Below, piece by piece: positions 7,945-17,839 of a stretch of 64,000 nt of DNA. The DNA is from Actinomycetospora sp. NBRC 106378 (lineage in GTDB: Bacteria > Actinomycetota > Actinomycetes > Mycobacteriales > Pseudonocardiaceae). The DNA is taken from positions 62,001 through 126,000 of the forward strand of contig NZ_BSTT01000011.1 of the NCBI RefSeq assembly GCF_030269685.1, read 5' to 3'. Below the pieces are notes generated by a model. The model was not told where the DNA came from. It worked only from the letters and a program-made list of their open reading frames with translations, and did no database searches. The position numbers and the translations under genes are program-made. Each line of letters starts with the position of its first letter. The first letter of the stretch is position 1.

Positions 7945-8634
7945 TCAGACCCGCGACCGCCGGTAGGCCACCGCACCCGCGGCGCCCGCCGCGACGAGGG
8001 CCGCCGCGCCGACCGCGAGGGGCGCCACGGCGTCGGTCGTGCCGCCGGCGCCGGTCTCGACGCCACCCATCGGGACGGGCGTCAGCTGCCCGCGCACGGC
8101 GCCCGCGGTGAAGCCCGCGGTGTGCGTGTCCCCGAAGAACGCAGCCGGGTTCGCCTCGATCTGCTTCAGCGAGAACCCGGTGCCGCTGTCCTGGCCGTTC
8201 GCCTGGACCCCGGTGGTGAAGGGGCCCTGCAGGCAGCCGGAGCCGGTGCGCGTCGCACCGTCACCCTCCGGGTCCGGGAAGGCGATGCGCGGCGGACCCG
8301 ACGCCCCGGCCGCGGCCTCGTGGATGTGCGTCGCCGTGCGGGCCGGGCTCTGGTACTCGCCGGTGACGCCCTCCAACCGCAGGTCGTAGCAGATGATCTC
8401 CTCGTCGGAGTTGATCCGGTAGTCGAAGGTGCCGGTCGCGCCCGGCTCGCCCGGGGCGGGCTGACCGTTCTGGCCGACGACCGTGTCGGGCGTCGCCATG
8501 ACGGTGAACATGCTGGTGAAGCTCGACGGCTCGTCGACCTGGGCGTCCTGGGCCAGGGCCGCCCCACCGGAGAGCGCGAGGGCGCCGACGGTGAGGGCGG
8601 ACAGGGCGGCGAGCCTGACGGGGGTACGGCGCAC
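7945..8634 (-). CDS. CHRD-domain surface protein with C-terminal anchor
   Basis: A 229-residue secreted protein. The GTG start at 8634 is preceded by AGGAGG at 6 nt, and the product begins with a Sec signal peptide (residues 1-30, ending GGAALAQ). A CHRD-like domain (about 35-180) follows, with the family pattern 'CYDLRLEGVTG', 'THIHEAAAGASGPPRIAF' and 'NPAAFFGDTHTAGFTAGAVRGQL'. The C-terminus is a Gly/Thr stretch (GGVETGAGGTT), a hydrophobic helix (about 197-219) and the basic tail RRSRV, which is the layout of a sortase sorting signal but without LPXTG. The sortase gene follows directly. The gene is transcribed away from the ECF sigma gene from a promoter with the same boxes as the sigma gene's own. 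Confidence 0.85.
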   Translation of the reverse strand: MRRTPVRLAALSALTVGALALSGGAALAQDAQVDEPSSFTSMFTVMATPDTVVGQNGQPAPGEPGATGTFDYRINSDEEIICYDLRLEGVTGEYQSPARTATHIHEAAAGASGPPRIAFPDPEGDGATRTGSGCLQGPFTTGVQANGQDSGTGFSLKQIEANPAAFFGDTHTAGFTAGAVRGQLTPVPMGGVETGAGGTTDAVAPLAVGAAALVAAGAAGAVAYRRSRV

Positions 8635-8672
8635 GGGGGCCTCCTGGGCGTTTCGTCCGGTTGCTCCCGTGA

Positions 8673-8700
8673 CTACGGGCCGAACCACGGCGGCGTTCAC
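8673..8700 (-). promoter_or_regulatory. ECF sigma promoter of the CHRD-sortase operon
   Basis: On the minus strand GTGAACG (8700-8694) and CCGTAG (8678-8673) are separated by 15 bp. The same two boxes at the same spacing face the other way at 8723-8750. The TGAAC/CGT pattern is typical of ECF sigma factors. Transcription would start about 30 nt before the GTG at 8634. Confidence 0.65.
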
Positions 8701-8722
8701 CCCGATTCCCGGTCGATCCGCT

Positions 8723-8750
8723 GTGAACGGCCGCGGGCCGCGATCCGTAG
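8723..8750 (+). promoter_or_regulatory. ECF sigma promoter of the sigma/anti-sigma operon
   Basis: GTGAACG (8723-8729), 15 bp, CCGTAG (8745-8750). It is identical in boxes and spacing to the divergent promoter at 8673-8700, which suggests that the sigma factor drives its own gene and the CHRD-sortase operon. A copy of the window's CCCGACGRCGGG repeat (8756-8767) lies at the expected start site. Confidence 0.65.
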
Positions 8751-8828
8751 GGACTCCCGACGACGGGACCGGGTCGCCGGTCCGCGAGTCGGGAGGAGCG
8801 CCATGACCAGGGCCCGGCGGACGTACCG

Positions 8829-9476
8829 GTGACCGTGACGACCCACCCACACACGTCGATCTACTCCCGGACCGACACGATGACCCCGAACCGGGAGCGA
8901 GGGGTGCACGTGGACGACGGGAACGGGGGCACCCTCGCCGCGGTCGACCTGCGCCGTCCCGCCGACCTCGAGGCCGCCCACCGCGCGCACGCCGGCGAGC
9001 TGCACCGCTTCGCGGCCCGCCACCTCCGCGACGCCGCGGCGGCCGCGGACGTGGTGCAGGAGGTCTTCGTCCGGGCGTGGCGCCACGCCGAGCGCTACGA
9101 CGCCACGGTCGCGAGCCTGCGGGTCTGGCTGTTCACCATCGCCCGCAACCTCGTGGTCGACCAGGTCCGTCGCGACCGCGCCCGCCCGGGGACGCCGACC
9201 GACCCCGGCACGCTCGGCGCGGTGGCCGAACGGGCGTCGCGCGAGCCCGGACGCTCCTTCAGCGACGACCTCGTCACCACGTGGTTCCTCGAGGAGGCGC
9301 TGGGGCGGCTCGGGACCGACCAGCGCACGGCCATCGTCGAGACCTGGCTGCGCGGGCGGCCCCACCCCGAGGTGGCGGGCGAGCTGGGCGTGCCGCTCGG
9401 GACCCTGCGCAGCCGCGTCTTCTACGGCCTGCGCAACCTGCGATCGATCATGGACGACATGGGAGTGCCGCTGTGA
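8829..9476 (+). CDS. ECF RNA polymerase sigma factor
   Basis: A 215-residue sigma-70 family protein. Region 2 (about residues 50-115) contains DVVQEVFVRAWRH and SLRVWLFTIARNLVVDQVRR; region 4 (about 155-205) contains the helix-turn-helix HPEVAGELGVPLGTLRSRVF. The start is uncertain: GTG 8829, ATG 8880 and GTG 8904 are all in frame and none has a strong ribosome binding site; the conserved region begins only at about residue 45, so the shorter forms are possible. It is coupled to the anti-sigma gene by a GTGA overlap. The pairing with an RskA-like anti-sigma suggests the SigK/SigL side of the ECF family. Confidence 0.9.
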   Translation: MTVTTHPHTSIYSRTDTMTPNRERGVHVDDGNGGTLAAVDLRRPADLEAAHRAHAGELHRFAARHLRDAAAAADVVQEVFVRAWRHAERYDATVASLRVWLFTIARNLVVDQVRRDRARPGTPTDPGTLGAVAERASREPGRSFSDDLVTTWFLEEALGRLGTDQRTAIVETWLRGRPHPEVAGELGVPLGTLRSRVFYGLRNLRSIMDDMGVPL

Positions 9477-10180
9477 ACCCCTCCCCCGGCGACCGGGACC
9501 ACCAGGTCCTGCGCGAGCGGCTCGGGGCCTACGTCCTCGACGGGCTCGACGCCGCGGAGCGCGACGAGGTGGACGCCCACCTCGCCGGCTGCCCCGCGTG
9601 CCGCGCGGAGCTCGCGGCGATCGCACCGCTCGCGCAGCCGCTGCGGGCCGTCGACCCGGACCGGGTCGCACCCCCGGGGGCACCCGCCCCGCCGGCGGGG
9701 TTCGACCAGGTGCTGCGGCGGGTGCGGGAGGAGTCGCACGAGGCGCCCGCGCCCGTCGTCCCGCTGGCACCGCGCCGGCGGGCGGGGCGGACGGGGCTGC
9801 TCGTCGCCGCCGGGGCCGTCGTGCTCGCCGTGGCGGGCGGGGCCGCCGGCTACGGGCTCGGCGTGCGCAACGCCCAGGGACCGCGCGAACCGGTGGCGGT
9901 GCAGGCCCTCGTCCCCGGCGTCGAGGCCGACGCCGCGACCGTCGCGCACACGTGGGGGGTGGAGGTGGTGCTGACCGCGCGCGGCTTCGACGCGGGGCGG
10001 ACCTACCTCGTCTCGGTCACGGGCCGCGACGGCCGCGCGTACGCCGCGGGCGCGTTCGTCGGCACCGGTCGCGACGAGATGGTCTGCCGGCTCAACTCGC
10101 CGGTCCTGCCCCGGGACGCCGCCGGATTCGTGGTGACCACCGGGCAGGGCGAGGAGGTGCTGCGGTCGCGGTTCGTGTGA
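9473..10180 (+). CDS. Anti-sigma factor, zinc-finger N-terminus, RskA-like
   Basis: A 235-residue predicted membrane protein. Its GTG start overlaps the sigma factor's TGA (GTGA). The N-terminus has the zinc-binding anti-sigma motif H36-x3-C40-x2-C43 (HLAGCPAC), which would hold the sigma factor. One transmembrane helix lies at about 103-126 (LLVAAGAVVLAVAGGAAG). The outer part resembles the C-terminal domain of RskA-type anti-sigma factors, with beta strands such as VEVVLTARGFDAGRTYLV. Release of the sigma factor probably follows a signal from outside the membrane by regulated proteolysis; this is inferred from the family. Confidence 0.87.
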   Translation: MNPSPGDRDHQVLRERLGAYVLDGLDAAERDEVDAHLAGCPACRAELAAIAPLAQPLRAVDPDRVAPPGAPAPPAGFDQVLRRVREESHEAPAPVVPLAPRRRAGRTGLLVAAGAVVLAVAGGAAGYGLGVRNAQGPREPVAVQALVPGVEADAATVAHTWGVEVVLTARGFDAGRTYLVSVTGRDGRAYAAGAFVGTGRDEMVCRLNSPVLPRDAAGFVVTTGQGEEVLRSRFV

Positions 10181-10291
10181 CCCCGCCCGTGAACCGGTGC
10201 AGTGGGCGACACAGGCCCCACCCCCGCGACCGCGGAGCGCTAACCTGGTGTCCGTTTCCACTCCCGCACGTGATTGAGGCGATCTCCAGCC

Positions 10292-13200
10292 GTGTCGACG
10301 AGCAGCCCGGCAGCCCAGTTCGGTCCCAACGAGTGGCTGGTCGACGAGATGTACCAGCGCTACCTCGCGGACCCGGACTCCGTCGACACGGCGTGGCACG
10401 AGTTCTTCGCCGACTACGCGCCCGATGACGGGTCGAGCGTGGCGGGCGCCGGCTCCACCTCCTCCACCGGCGCGTCCGGTGGCACCTCCGCGTCGGGCTC
10501 GGCCGGGTCGGGCGCGAGCCGCGGCGAGCGCAACGGCTCGAGCGGGTCCGGCACCGCCGGCGCCGCGAAGACCTCCTCGGCGAACGGCTCCGCGTCGTCG
10601 TCGGGATCGTCGAACGGCAGCGCCCCGGCCCGGTCCTCCGACACGGCCACGCAGCAGAAGACGGCGGAGAAGCCGGCGCCGAAGGAGTCGCGGAACGGCG
10701 CGTCGGCCGAGCCCAAGGGCGACAGCAAGCCGGCCGCCGGGTCGACCTCCCCCGCCAAGGCCGCCGACGGCGGGTCGACCGACGAGTCCGTGACGCCGCT
10801 GCGGGGCGCCGCGAACGCGATCGCCAAGAACATGCAGGCGTCGCTCGAGCTGCCGACGGCCACGAGCGTGCGCGCCGTCCCGGCGAAGCTGCTCGCCGAC
10901 AACCGCATCGTCATCAACAACCACCTCAAGCGCACCCGCGGTGGGAAGGTCTCCTTCACCCACCTGCTCGGGTACGCGATGGTCCGGGCGCTCGCGCAGT
11001 TCCCGAACATGAACCGCCACTACGGGTCGGACGCGAAGGGCAAGCCCGCCGTCGTCGACCCCGGGCACGTGAACCTCGGCCTGGCGATGGACCTGCCGGG
11101 CAAGGACGGGTCGCGCTCGCTGGTGGTCGTGGCCCTCAAGGGCTGCGAGAACATGAACTTCGCGCAGTTCTGGGCCGCCTACGAGGACATGGTCCGCAAG
11201 GCGCGCTCGGGCAAGCTCGGCACCGAGGACTTCTCCGGGGTGACGATCAGCCTCACCAACCCGGGCACCATCGGCACCAACCACTCGGTGCCGCGTCTCA
11301 CCGTCGGTCAGGGCACGATCGTCGGCGTCGGCGCGATGGAGTACCCGGCCGAGTTCCAGGGCGCCAGCGACGAGCGCCTGGCGAACATGGGCATCAGCAA
11401 GATCATCACGCTGACCTCGACGTACGACCACCGGATCATCCAGGGCGCCGAGTCCGGCGACTTCCTGCGGCGCATCCACCACCTCGTGCTCGGCGAGGAC
11501 GGCTTCTACGACGACATCTTCGCAGCGCTGCGGATCCCCTACGAGCCGATCCGCTGGGTGCAGGACCTGCCCGAGTCGAACATCGACCGCACGGCCCGCA
11601 TCCTCGAGCTGATCGACGCGTACCGGAACCGCGGCCACCTGATGGCCGACACCGACCCGCTGGACCACCCGCAGCGCAAGCACCCCGACCTGGACATCCA
11701 GAGCCACGGGCTGACGCTGTGGGACCTCGACCGCGAGTTCCCGGTCGACGGCTTCGCGGGCCGCTCGTGCATGAAGCTGCGCGACATCCTCGGGGTGCTG
11801 CGCGACTCGTACTGCCGCACGATCGGCGTCGAGTACATGCACATCCTCGACCCCGAGAAGCGCGCCTGGCTCCAGGAGCGCATCGAGGTGCCGCACGAGA
11901 AGGTGTCGGCGGCCGAGCAGAAGTACATCCTCTCCAAGCTCAACGCCGCCGAGGCGTTCGAGGCGTTCCTGCAGACCAAGTACGTCGGCCAGAAGCGCTT
12001 CTCGCTGGAGGGCGCCGAGACCGTCATCCCGCTGCTGGACGCGGTGCTCGACGAGGCCGCGGCGCACGAGATGGACGAGGTCGTCATCGGCATGCCGCAC
12101 CGCGGCCGGCTGAACGTGCTCGCCAACATCGTCGGGAAGCCGGTCTCGCAGATCTTCCGCGAGTTCGAGGGCAACCTCGACCCGGGCCAGGCCCACGGCT
12201 CCGGCGACGTGAAGTACCACCTCGGCGCCGAGGGCAAGTTCTTCCGGATGTTCGGCGACGGCGAGACCACAGTCTCCCTGACGAGCAACCCGTCCCACCT
12301 CGAGGCCGTCGACCCGGTCCTCGAGGGCATCGTCCGCGCGAAGCAGGACATGCTGGACAAGGGTCCCGAGGGCTTCACCGTCATGCCGGTCGCCATGCAC
12401 GGCGACGCCGCGTTCGCGGGGCAGGGCGTGGTCGCCGAGACGCTGAACCTGGCGCTCCTGCGCGGGTACCGCACCGGCGGCACCGTGCACGTCGTGGTGA
12501 ACAACCAGGTCGGCTTCACCACCGCCCCGGAGCACACCCGCTCGACGCACTACTGCACCGACGTCGCGAAGATGATCGACGCGCCGGTCTTCCACGTGAA
12601 CGGCGACGACCCCGAGGCCTGCGTCTGGGTGGCGCGCCTCGCCGTCGAGTTCCGCGAGCGCTGGAACTCCGACGTCGTCATCGACATGGTCTGCTACCGC
12701 CGGCGCGGCCACAACGAGGGCGACGACCCCTCGATGACCCAGCCGGAGATGTACGATGTCATCGACGCCAAGCGCTCGGTGCGCAAGACCTACACCGAGT
12801 CGCTGATCGGCCGCGGCGACATCTCGCTCGACGAGGCCGAGCACGCGCTGCGCGACTACGGCAGCCAGCTCGAGCACGTCTTCAACGAGGTCCGCGAGCT
12901 GGAGAAGGCCCAGATCGAGCCCAGCCCGTCGGTCGAGTGGGAGCAGGCGGTCCCGAACTCGCTGCAGACCAAGGTGCCGCTGGAGGTCGTCCAGCGGATC
13001 GCCCGGGCGTTCGCGGAGCCCCCGGAGGGGTTCAACGTCCACCCGCGCGTCAAGCCGGTCCTGGAGCGCCGTGGCAAGGCCGCCTCGACCGAGACCGCCG
13101 AGGGCATCGACTGGGCGTGGGCGGAGCTGCTCGCGTTCGGCTCGCTGCTCATCGACGGCAAGCTCGTCCGGCTCTCCGGCCAGGACTCGCGCCGCGGCAC

Positions 13201-14146
13201 CTTCACCCAGCGCCACTCCGTGCTCATCGACCGCAAGACCGGCGAGGAGTACGTCCCGCTGCGCCACCTGACCGCCGACCAGGGCAAATTCATGCCCTAC
13301 GACTCGGCGCTCTCGGAGTTCGCCGCGGTCGGCTTCGAGTACGGCTACTCGGTGGTCAACCACGACGCCCTCGTCTGCTGGGAGGCGCAGTTCGGCGACT
13401 TCGTCAACGGCGCCCAGTCGATCATCGACGAGTTCATCTCGTCCGGTGAGGCGAAGTGGGGCCAGACCTCCGACGTCGTGCTGCTGCTGCCGCACGGCCA
13501 CGAGGGCCAGGGGCCCGACCACACCTCGGGGCGCATCGAGCGGTTCCTGCAGCTGTGCGCGGAGGGCTCGATGACGGTGGCGGTGCCGTCGTCGCCGTCG
13601 AACTACTTCCACCTGCTGCGCCGGCACGCCACCGACGGCGTGCGTCGTCCGCTGGTCGTCTTCACGCCGAAGTCGATGCTGCGCAACAAGGCCGCGGTGA
13701 GCCCGGTGGAGGACTTCACCACCGGCAGCTACCACCCGGTCCTCGACGACCCGACGTTCGCGTCGAACGACAGGGCGGCGGGCGCATCGAAGGTCCTGAT
13801 GTGCGCCGGGAAGATCTACTACGAGCTGGTCGCGGCCCGCGAGAAGGCCGGGAAGACCGACGACATCGCGATCGTCCGGCTCGAGCAGCTCTACCCGATC
13901 GCCGGTGACGAGATCTCCTCGATCATCGGCCGCTACTCCAACGCCCAGAGCGTCTCCTGGGTGCAGGAGGAGCCGGCCAACCAGGGCGCCTGGCCGTTCC
14001 TGGGCCTGATGCTGCCGGAGAAGGTCGAGCGGCTGCGCGGCCTGCGCCGCATCTCGCGCCGGCGCATGGCGGCCCCCGCGGCCGGCGTCGCGAAGGTGCA
14101 CGAGGTGGAGCAGAAGGCGCTGATCGCCGAGGCCATCGAAGGTTAG
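10292..14146 (+). CDS. kgd: Multifunctional 2-oxoglutarate decarboxylase/dehydrogenase Kgd
   Basis: A 1284-residue fusion typical of mycobacteria and relatives, acting in the TCA cycle. Residues 1-40 match the E1 N-terminal segment ([19 protein letters not shown]). Residues 45-165 are a Ser/Gly/Ala/Lys linker. Residues about 165-390 form the E2-like acyltransferase domain with the catalytic histidine in [14 protein letters not shown] (about 377-390). The thiamine diphosphate E1 part follows, with [21 protein letters not shown] (about 702-710) and the C-terminal transketolase-like domain. With lipoamide partners it makes succinyl-CoA; alone it yields succinic semialdehyde. The GTG at 10292 opens the conserved N-terminus. 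A -10-like TAACCT lies at 10241-10246. Confidence 0.95.
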   Translation: MSTSSPAAQFGPNEWLVDEMYQRYLADPDSVDTAWHEFFADYAPDDGSSVAGAGSTSSTGASGGTSASGSAGSGASRGERNGSSGSGTAGAAKTSSANGSASSSGSSNGSAPARSSDTATQQKTAEKPAPKESRNGASAEPKGDSKPAAGSTSPAKAADGGSTDESVTPLRGAANAIAKNMQASLELPTATSVRAVPAKLLADNRIVINNHLKRTRGGKVSFTHLLGYAMVRALAQFPNMNRHYGSDAKGKPAVVDPGHVNLGLAMDLPGKDGSRSLVVVALKGCENMNFAQFWAAYEDMVRKARSGKLGTEDFSGVTISLTNPGTIGTNHSVPRLTVGQGTIVGVGAMEYPAEFQGASDERLANMGISKIITLTSTYDHRIIQGAESGDFLRRIHHLVLGEDGFYDDIFAALRIPYEPIRWVQDLPESNIDRTARILELIDAYRNRGHLMADTDPLDHPQRKHPDLDIQSHGLTLWDLDREFPVDGFAGRSCMKLRDILGVLRDSYCRTIGVEYMHILDPEKRAWLQERIEVPHEKVSAAEQKYILSKLNAAEAFEAFLQTKYVGQKRFSLEGAETVIPLLDAVLDEAAAHEMDEVVIGMPHRGRLNVLANIVGKPVSQIFREFEGNLDPGQAHGSGDVKYHLGAEGKFFRMFGDGETTVSLTSNPSHLEAVDPVLEGIVRAKQDMLDKGPEGFTVMPVAMHGDAAFAGQGVVAETLNLALLRGYRTGGTVHVVVNNQVGFTTAPEHTRSTHYCTDVAKMIDAPVFHVNGDDPEACVWVARLAVEFRERWNSDVVIDMVCYRRRGHNEGDDPSMTQPEMYDVIDAKRSVRKTYTESLIGRGDISLDEAEHALRDYGSQLEHVFNEVRELEKAQIEPSPSVEWEQAVPNSLQTKVPLEVVQRIARAFAEPPEGFNVHPRVKPVLERRGKAASTETAEGIDWAWAELLAFGSLLIDGKLVRLSGQDSRRGTFTQRHSVLIDRKTGEEYVPLRHLTADQGKFMPYDSALSEFAAVGFEYGYSVVNHDALVCWEAQFGDFVNGAQSIIDEFISSGEAKWGQTSDVVLLLPHGHEGQGPDHTSGRIERFLQLCAEGSMTVAVPSSPSNYFHLLRRHATDGVRRPLVVFTPKSMLRNKAAVSPVEDFTTGSYHPVLDDPTFASNDRAAGASKVLMCAGKIYYELVAAREKAGKTDDIAIVRLEQLYPIAGDEISSIIGRYSNAQSVSWVQEEPANQGAWPFLGLMLPEKVERLRGLRRISRRRMAAPAAGVAKVHEVEQKALIAEAIEG

Positions 14147-14151
14147 GCACG

Positions 14152-14328
14152 GTGTACTTCACCGACCGCGGCATCGAGGAGCTCGAGGACCGACGGGGCG
14201 AGGAGGAGGTCAGCCTGGCGTGGCTGGCCGACCGCCTCCGCGCCTTCGTCGACGCCCATCCCGAGCACGCCGGTGCCGCCGACCGCTTCGCGGTGTTCCT
14301 CGCGCGCGACGACAGCGACGAGGACTGA
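14152..14328 (+). CDS. DUF6104 family small acidic protein
   Basis: A 58-residue protein that starts with GTG 5 nt after the kgd stop and so is co-translated with it. It reads VYFTDRGIEELEDRRGEEEV at the N-terminus and ends in an acidic RDDSDED tail. I recognise it as the small conserved actinobacterial protein (DUF6104) usually found right after kgd/sucA. Its function is not known. The fixed position next to the 2-oxoglutarate decarboxylase suggests that it binds or regulates that enzyme. Confidence 0.85.
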   Translation: MYFTDRGIEELEDRRGEEEVSLAWLADRLRAFVDAHPEHAGAADRFAVFLARDDSDED

Positions 14329-14341
14329 CCGGCCCGGAACC

Positions 14342-14390
14342 AACGAACGGCACTCTCGCGCACATAGATGCTGCGAGAGTGCCGTTCGTT
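14342..14390. terminator. Perfect 18-bp hairpin after kgd-DUF6104
   Basis: Arms AACGAACGGCACTCTCGC (14342-14359) and its exact complement (14373-14390) enclose a 13-nt loop. It lies between convergent genes (DUF6104 and the betaine-binding protein) and should stop transcription from both sides. There is no T tract. The core ACGAACGGCAC recurs in an inverted repeat at 20986-21165. Confidence 0.75.
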
Positions 14391-14408
14391 CGTGCGGGGT
14401 GGAGCTCG

Positions 14409-15338
14409 TCAGCCGATCCCGGCCGACGACAGCCAGTCCCGGGCCACCTGGGCGGGGTCGGGCTTGTCCGGCGCGTCGAGGCGCTTGTTGAGGTCCGTCA
14501 GCGTCGCGGTGTCCATCTTCTGCGAGATCAGGTTCAGGACGTCGGCCACGGCCGGGTTCGACAGCTTCGACGCGTTGATCAGCGGCACCACCTGCTGCGC
14601 CGCGAAGTTCGACTTCGGGTCGGCCAGGATCACGAAGTCGTTGTTCGGGATCGACGTGTCGGTGGTGAACAGGTCCGCGGCCTGGACGGAGCCGTCGCGC
14701 AGCGCGGCGACGGTGAGCGGCCCTCCGGCGTCGAGCGAGCGGAACTCCTTGAACGTGCAGCCGTAGGACTTCTGGATGCCCGGGATGCCGTACGGACGCG
14801 TCTGGAACTCGGGCGGCCCGCCGAACACGATGTTGCCGCACAGCGGCCCGATCTGGTCGAGCGAGGTCAGATTGTTCTGCGTCGCGAAGGCGCGGGTGAC
14901 CACCACCGCGTCCTTGTCCTCGGCCGGGCTGGCCTCCAGCACCTTGAGGTTCGGCGGCAGCTTCTGCTGCACCTGCGCGTACACGTCCGCGGGGGCGGTG
15001 GCCGTGGCGTTCGTGTCGAGGTACTGCAGGAGGTTGCCGGTGTAGTCCGGGACGAGGTCGATCGACCCGTCACGCAGGCCCGGGAAGTAGGTCTCCCGGC
15101 TGCCGATGCCGAACTGCCGCTCGACCTTGATGCCGCGGATCGACAGCGCGGTGGCGTAGATCTCGGCGAGCAGGCGGTTCTCGGTGAAGTTCGCCGAGCC
15201 GACCCGGATGGTGTCGCCGGCCGCGGGGGCCTGCGGCTGGGAGGCGAGCGGGTCGCCCCCGCCACCGCACGCGGCGGCGAGGAACGCGAGGGCGGCGAGG
15301 AGCAGGGCGCCGAGGGCGCGGGTCGTTCGCACGGGCAT
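14409..15338 (-). CDS. Glycine betaine/osmoprotectant ABC substrate-binding lipoprotein
   Basis: A 309-residue solute-binding protein of the OpuAC/ProX family. The lipobox is FLAAAC (Cys 24). The binding fold begins with IRVGSANFTENRLLAEIYA and has the typical VPDYTGNLLQYL segment of quaternary-amine binders. The ATG overlaps the upstream permease's stop by one base (TGATG). It is the last gene of a four-gene operon (ATPase, permease, permease, binding protein). The likely substrates are glycine betaine, choline or related compatible solutes. Confidence 0.9.
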   Translation of the reverse strand: MPVRTTRALGALLLAALAFLAAACGGGGDPLASQPQAPAAGDTIRVGSANFTENRLLAEIYATALSIRGIKVERQFGIGSRETYFPGLRDGSIDLVPDYTGNLLQYLDTNATATAPADVYAQVQQKLPPNLKVLEASPAEDKDAVVVTRAFATQNNLTSLDQIGPLCGNIVFGGPPEFQTRPYGIPGIQKSYGCTFKEFRSLDAGGPLTVAALRDGSVQAADLFTTDTSIPNNDFVILADPKSNFAAQQVVPLINASKLSNPAVADVLNLISQKMDTATLTDLNKRLDAPDKPDPAQVARDWLSSAGIG

Positions 15339-16042
15339 CAGCCTCCAACGGTGACGGTGTCGGTCTTCCCGACGACGGGTGTGGATCGGGTCCGGCGGAC
15401 CCCGGGAGTGACGGCGCGCTGCAGGCCCTGCAGCGCCACCTCGAGGACGATCGCGAGGAGGGCGACGAGCACGGCGCCGCCCGCCATCTGGACGAAGTCG
15501 CGCTGTGCCTGGCCGTCGACGATGTAGCGGCCGAGCCCGCCGAGCGACACGAACGCGGCGATGGTGGCGGTGGCGACGACCTGGAGCGTCGCGGTGCGCA
15601 GCCCGGCGACCATGAGCGGCAGGGCGTTCGGCAGCTCGACCTGGACGAGGATCTGCCGCTCGGTCATGCCGACGCCCCGGGCCGCGTCGACGGCGGCCGG
15701 ATCGACCCCGGAGACGCCGGCGTAGGTCCCCGCGAGCAGCGGCGGGATGGCCAGCAGCATGAGGGCGAGCACCACGGGGGTGAGTCCGAGCCCGATGAGC
15801 AGCACGAACAGCACCAGCACACCGAGCTCGGGCAGCGCCCGTAGGCCGTTGGCCAGGCCCACCACCAGGAAGCGACCGCGGCCCGTGTGCCCGATGTAGA
15901 GGCCGATCGGCACCGCGATCACGGCGGCCACCAGGACCGTCAGGGCGGTGTAACCGAGGTGCTGCAGCAGGCGGGTCGGGATCCCGGTGGTCGAGGACCA
16001 CTGCGCGCTCGCGGTGAACCACGCGATCAGGCTCGAGAACAC
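15338..16042 (-). CDS. Glycine betaine/osmoprotectant ABC permease (second)
   Basis: A 234-residue inner-membrane permease with about five to six hydrophobic helices. The cytoplasmic coupling loop is visible as GVDPAAVDAARGVGMTERQI, the EAA motif that docks on the ATPase. It starts with GTG one base after the previous permease's TGA, and its own stop overlaps the binding-protein start. The C-terminus carries a short basic tail that includes a copy of the window's GACGACGGG repeat (encoding TPVVGK). Confidence 0.9.
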   Translation of the reverse strand: MFSSLIAWFTASAQWSSTTGIPTRLLQHLGYTALTVLVAAVIAVPIGLYIGHTGRGRFLVVGLANGLRALPELGVLVLFVLLIGLGLTPVVLALMLLAIPPLLAGTYAGVSGVDPAAVDAARGVGMTERQILVQVELPNALPLMVAGLRTATLQVVATATIAAFVSLGGLGRYIVDGQAQRDFVQMAGGAVLVALLAIVLEVALQGLQRAVTPGVRRTRSTPVVGKTDTVTVGG

Positions 16043-16043
16043 C

Positions 16044-16687
16044 TCACACCGCCTGTCTCTGCGGCGCCCGGGCCGCGGCCCACGGCGCGAGGAGACGGCC
16101 GAGCAGCATCAGCAGCCCGTCGATCACCAGCGCCAGCACCAGGATGGACACGAGCCCGAAGACGATCTGGGCCGTGTAGAACCGCTCGAACCCCTGGGTG
16201 AACAGGGTCCCGAGCGCGCCCTGCCCGATGATCGCGCCGACCGCGACGAGGCTGAACGAGCTCACCGCGGCCACCCGCACGCCGGCGACGAGCACCGGCA
16301 CCGCCAGCGGCAGCTGCACCCCGAAGAGCAGTCCGAGCGGCCGGTAGCCCATGGCGACACCCGCCGTCAGGACCTCCCCGGGCACCTCGTCGAGCCCGTC
16401 GACGACGCTGCGGACGAGCAGGGCCACCGCGTAGATGGTGAGCGCCACGACCACGTTGACCGGGTCGAGGATGCGGGTGCCGAGCACGAGCGGCATGACG
16501 ACGAACAGCGCCAGCGACGGGATCGTGTACAGCACCCCGGTCAGCGGCAGCAGGATCCGGCGTGCGCCGCGCGAGCTCCACGCCCACCAGCCCAGCGGCA
16601 GGCTGATCACGAGGCCCAGGAGCACCGGGACCAGCGCGAGGACGATGTGTTCGGCCGCCAGCGGGAGGATGTCCGCGCCGAAGAGCC

Positions 16688-16691
<4 letters not shown>
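16044..16691 (-). CDS. Glycine betaine/osmoprotectant ABC permease (first)
   Basis: A 215-residue permease of the OpuBB/ProW kind with about five hydrophobic segments. The EAA loop reads LDEVPGEVLTAGVAMGYRPL. The GTG start overlaps the stop of the ATPase gene as GTGA. Together with the second permease it forms the membrane channel of the importer. Confidence 0.9.
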
Positions 16692-17743
<1,052 letters not shown>

Positions 17744-17839
17744 CGCAGTGGTTCCTCCGCGGCCAGGGCGGCGCCTGGTCGGCCGCCTGGGTCGGGGAAC
17801 CGTAACCGAACGGACCGCCGAACGCGCGCGAAACGCCCG

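Noticed and set aside
9422-14101. A very long open frame (about 1559 codons) on the strand opposite kgd
   Set aside because: It mirrors the kgd reading frame, is rich in Arg/Gly/His/Asp without any domain, and arises from high G+C at third codon positions that removes stop codons.
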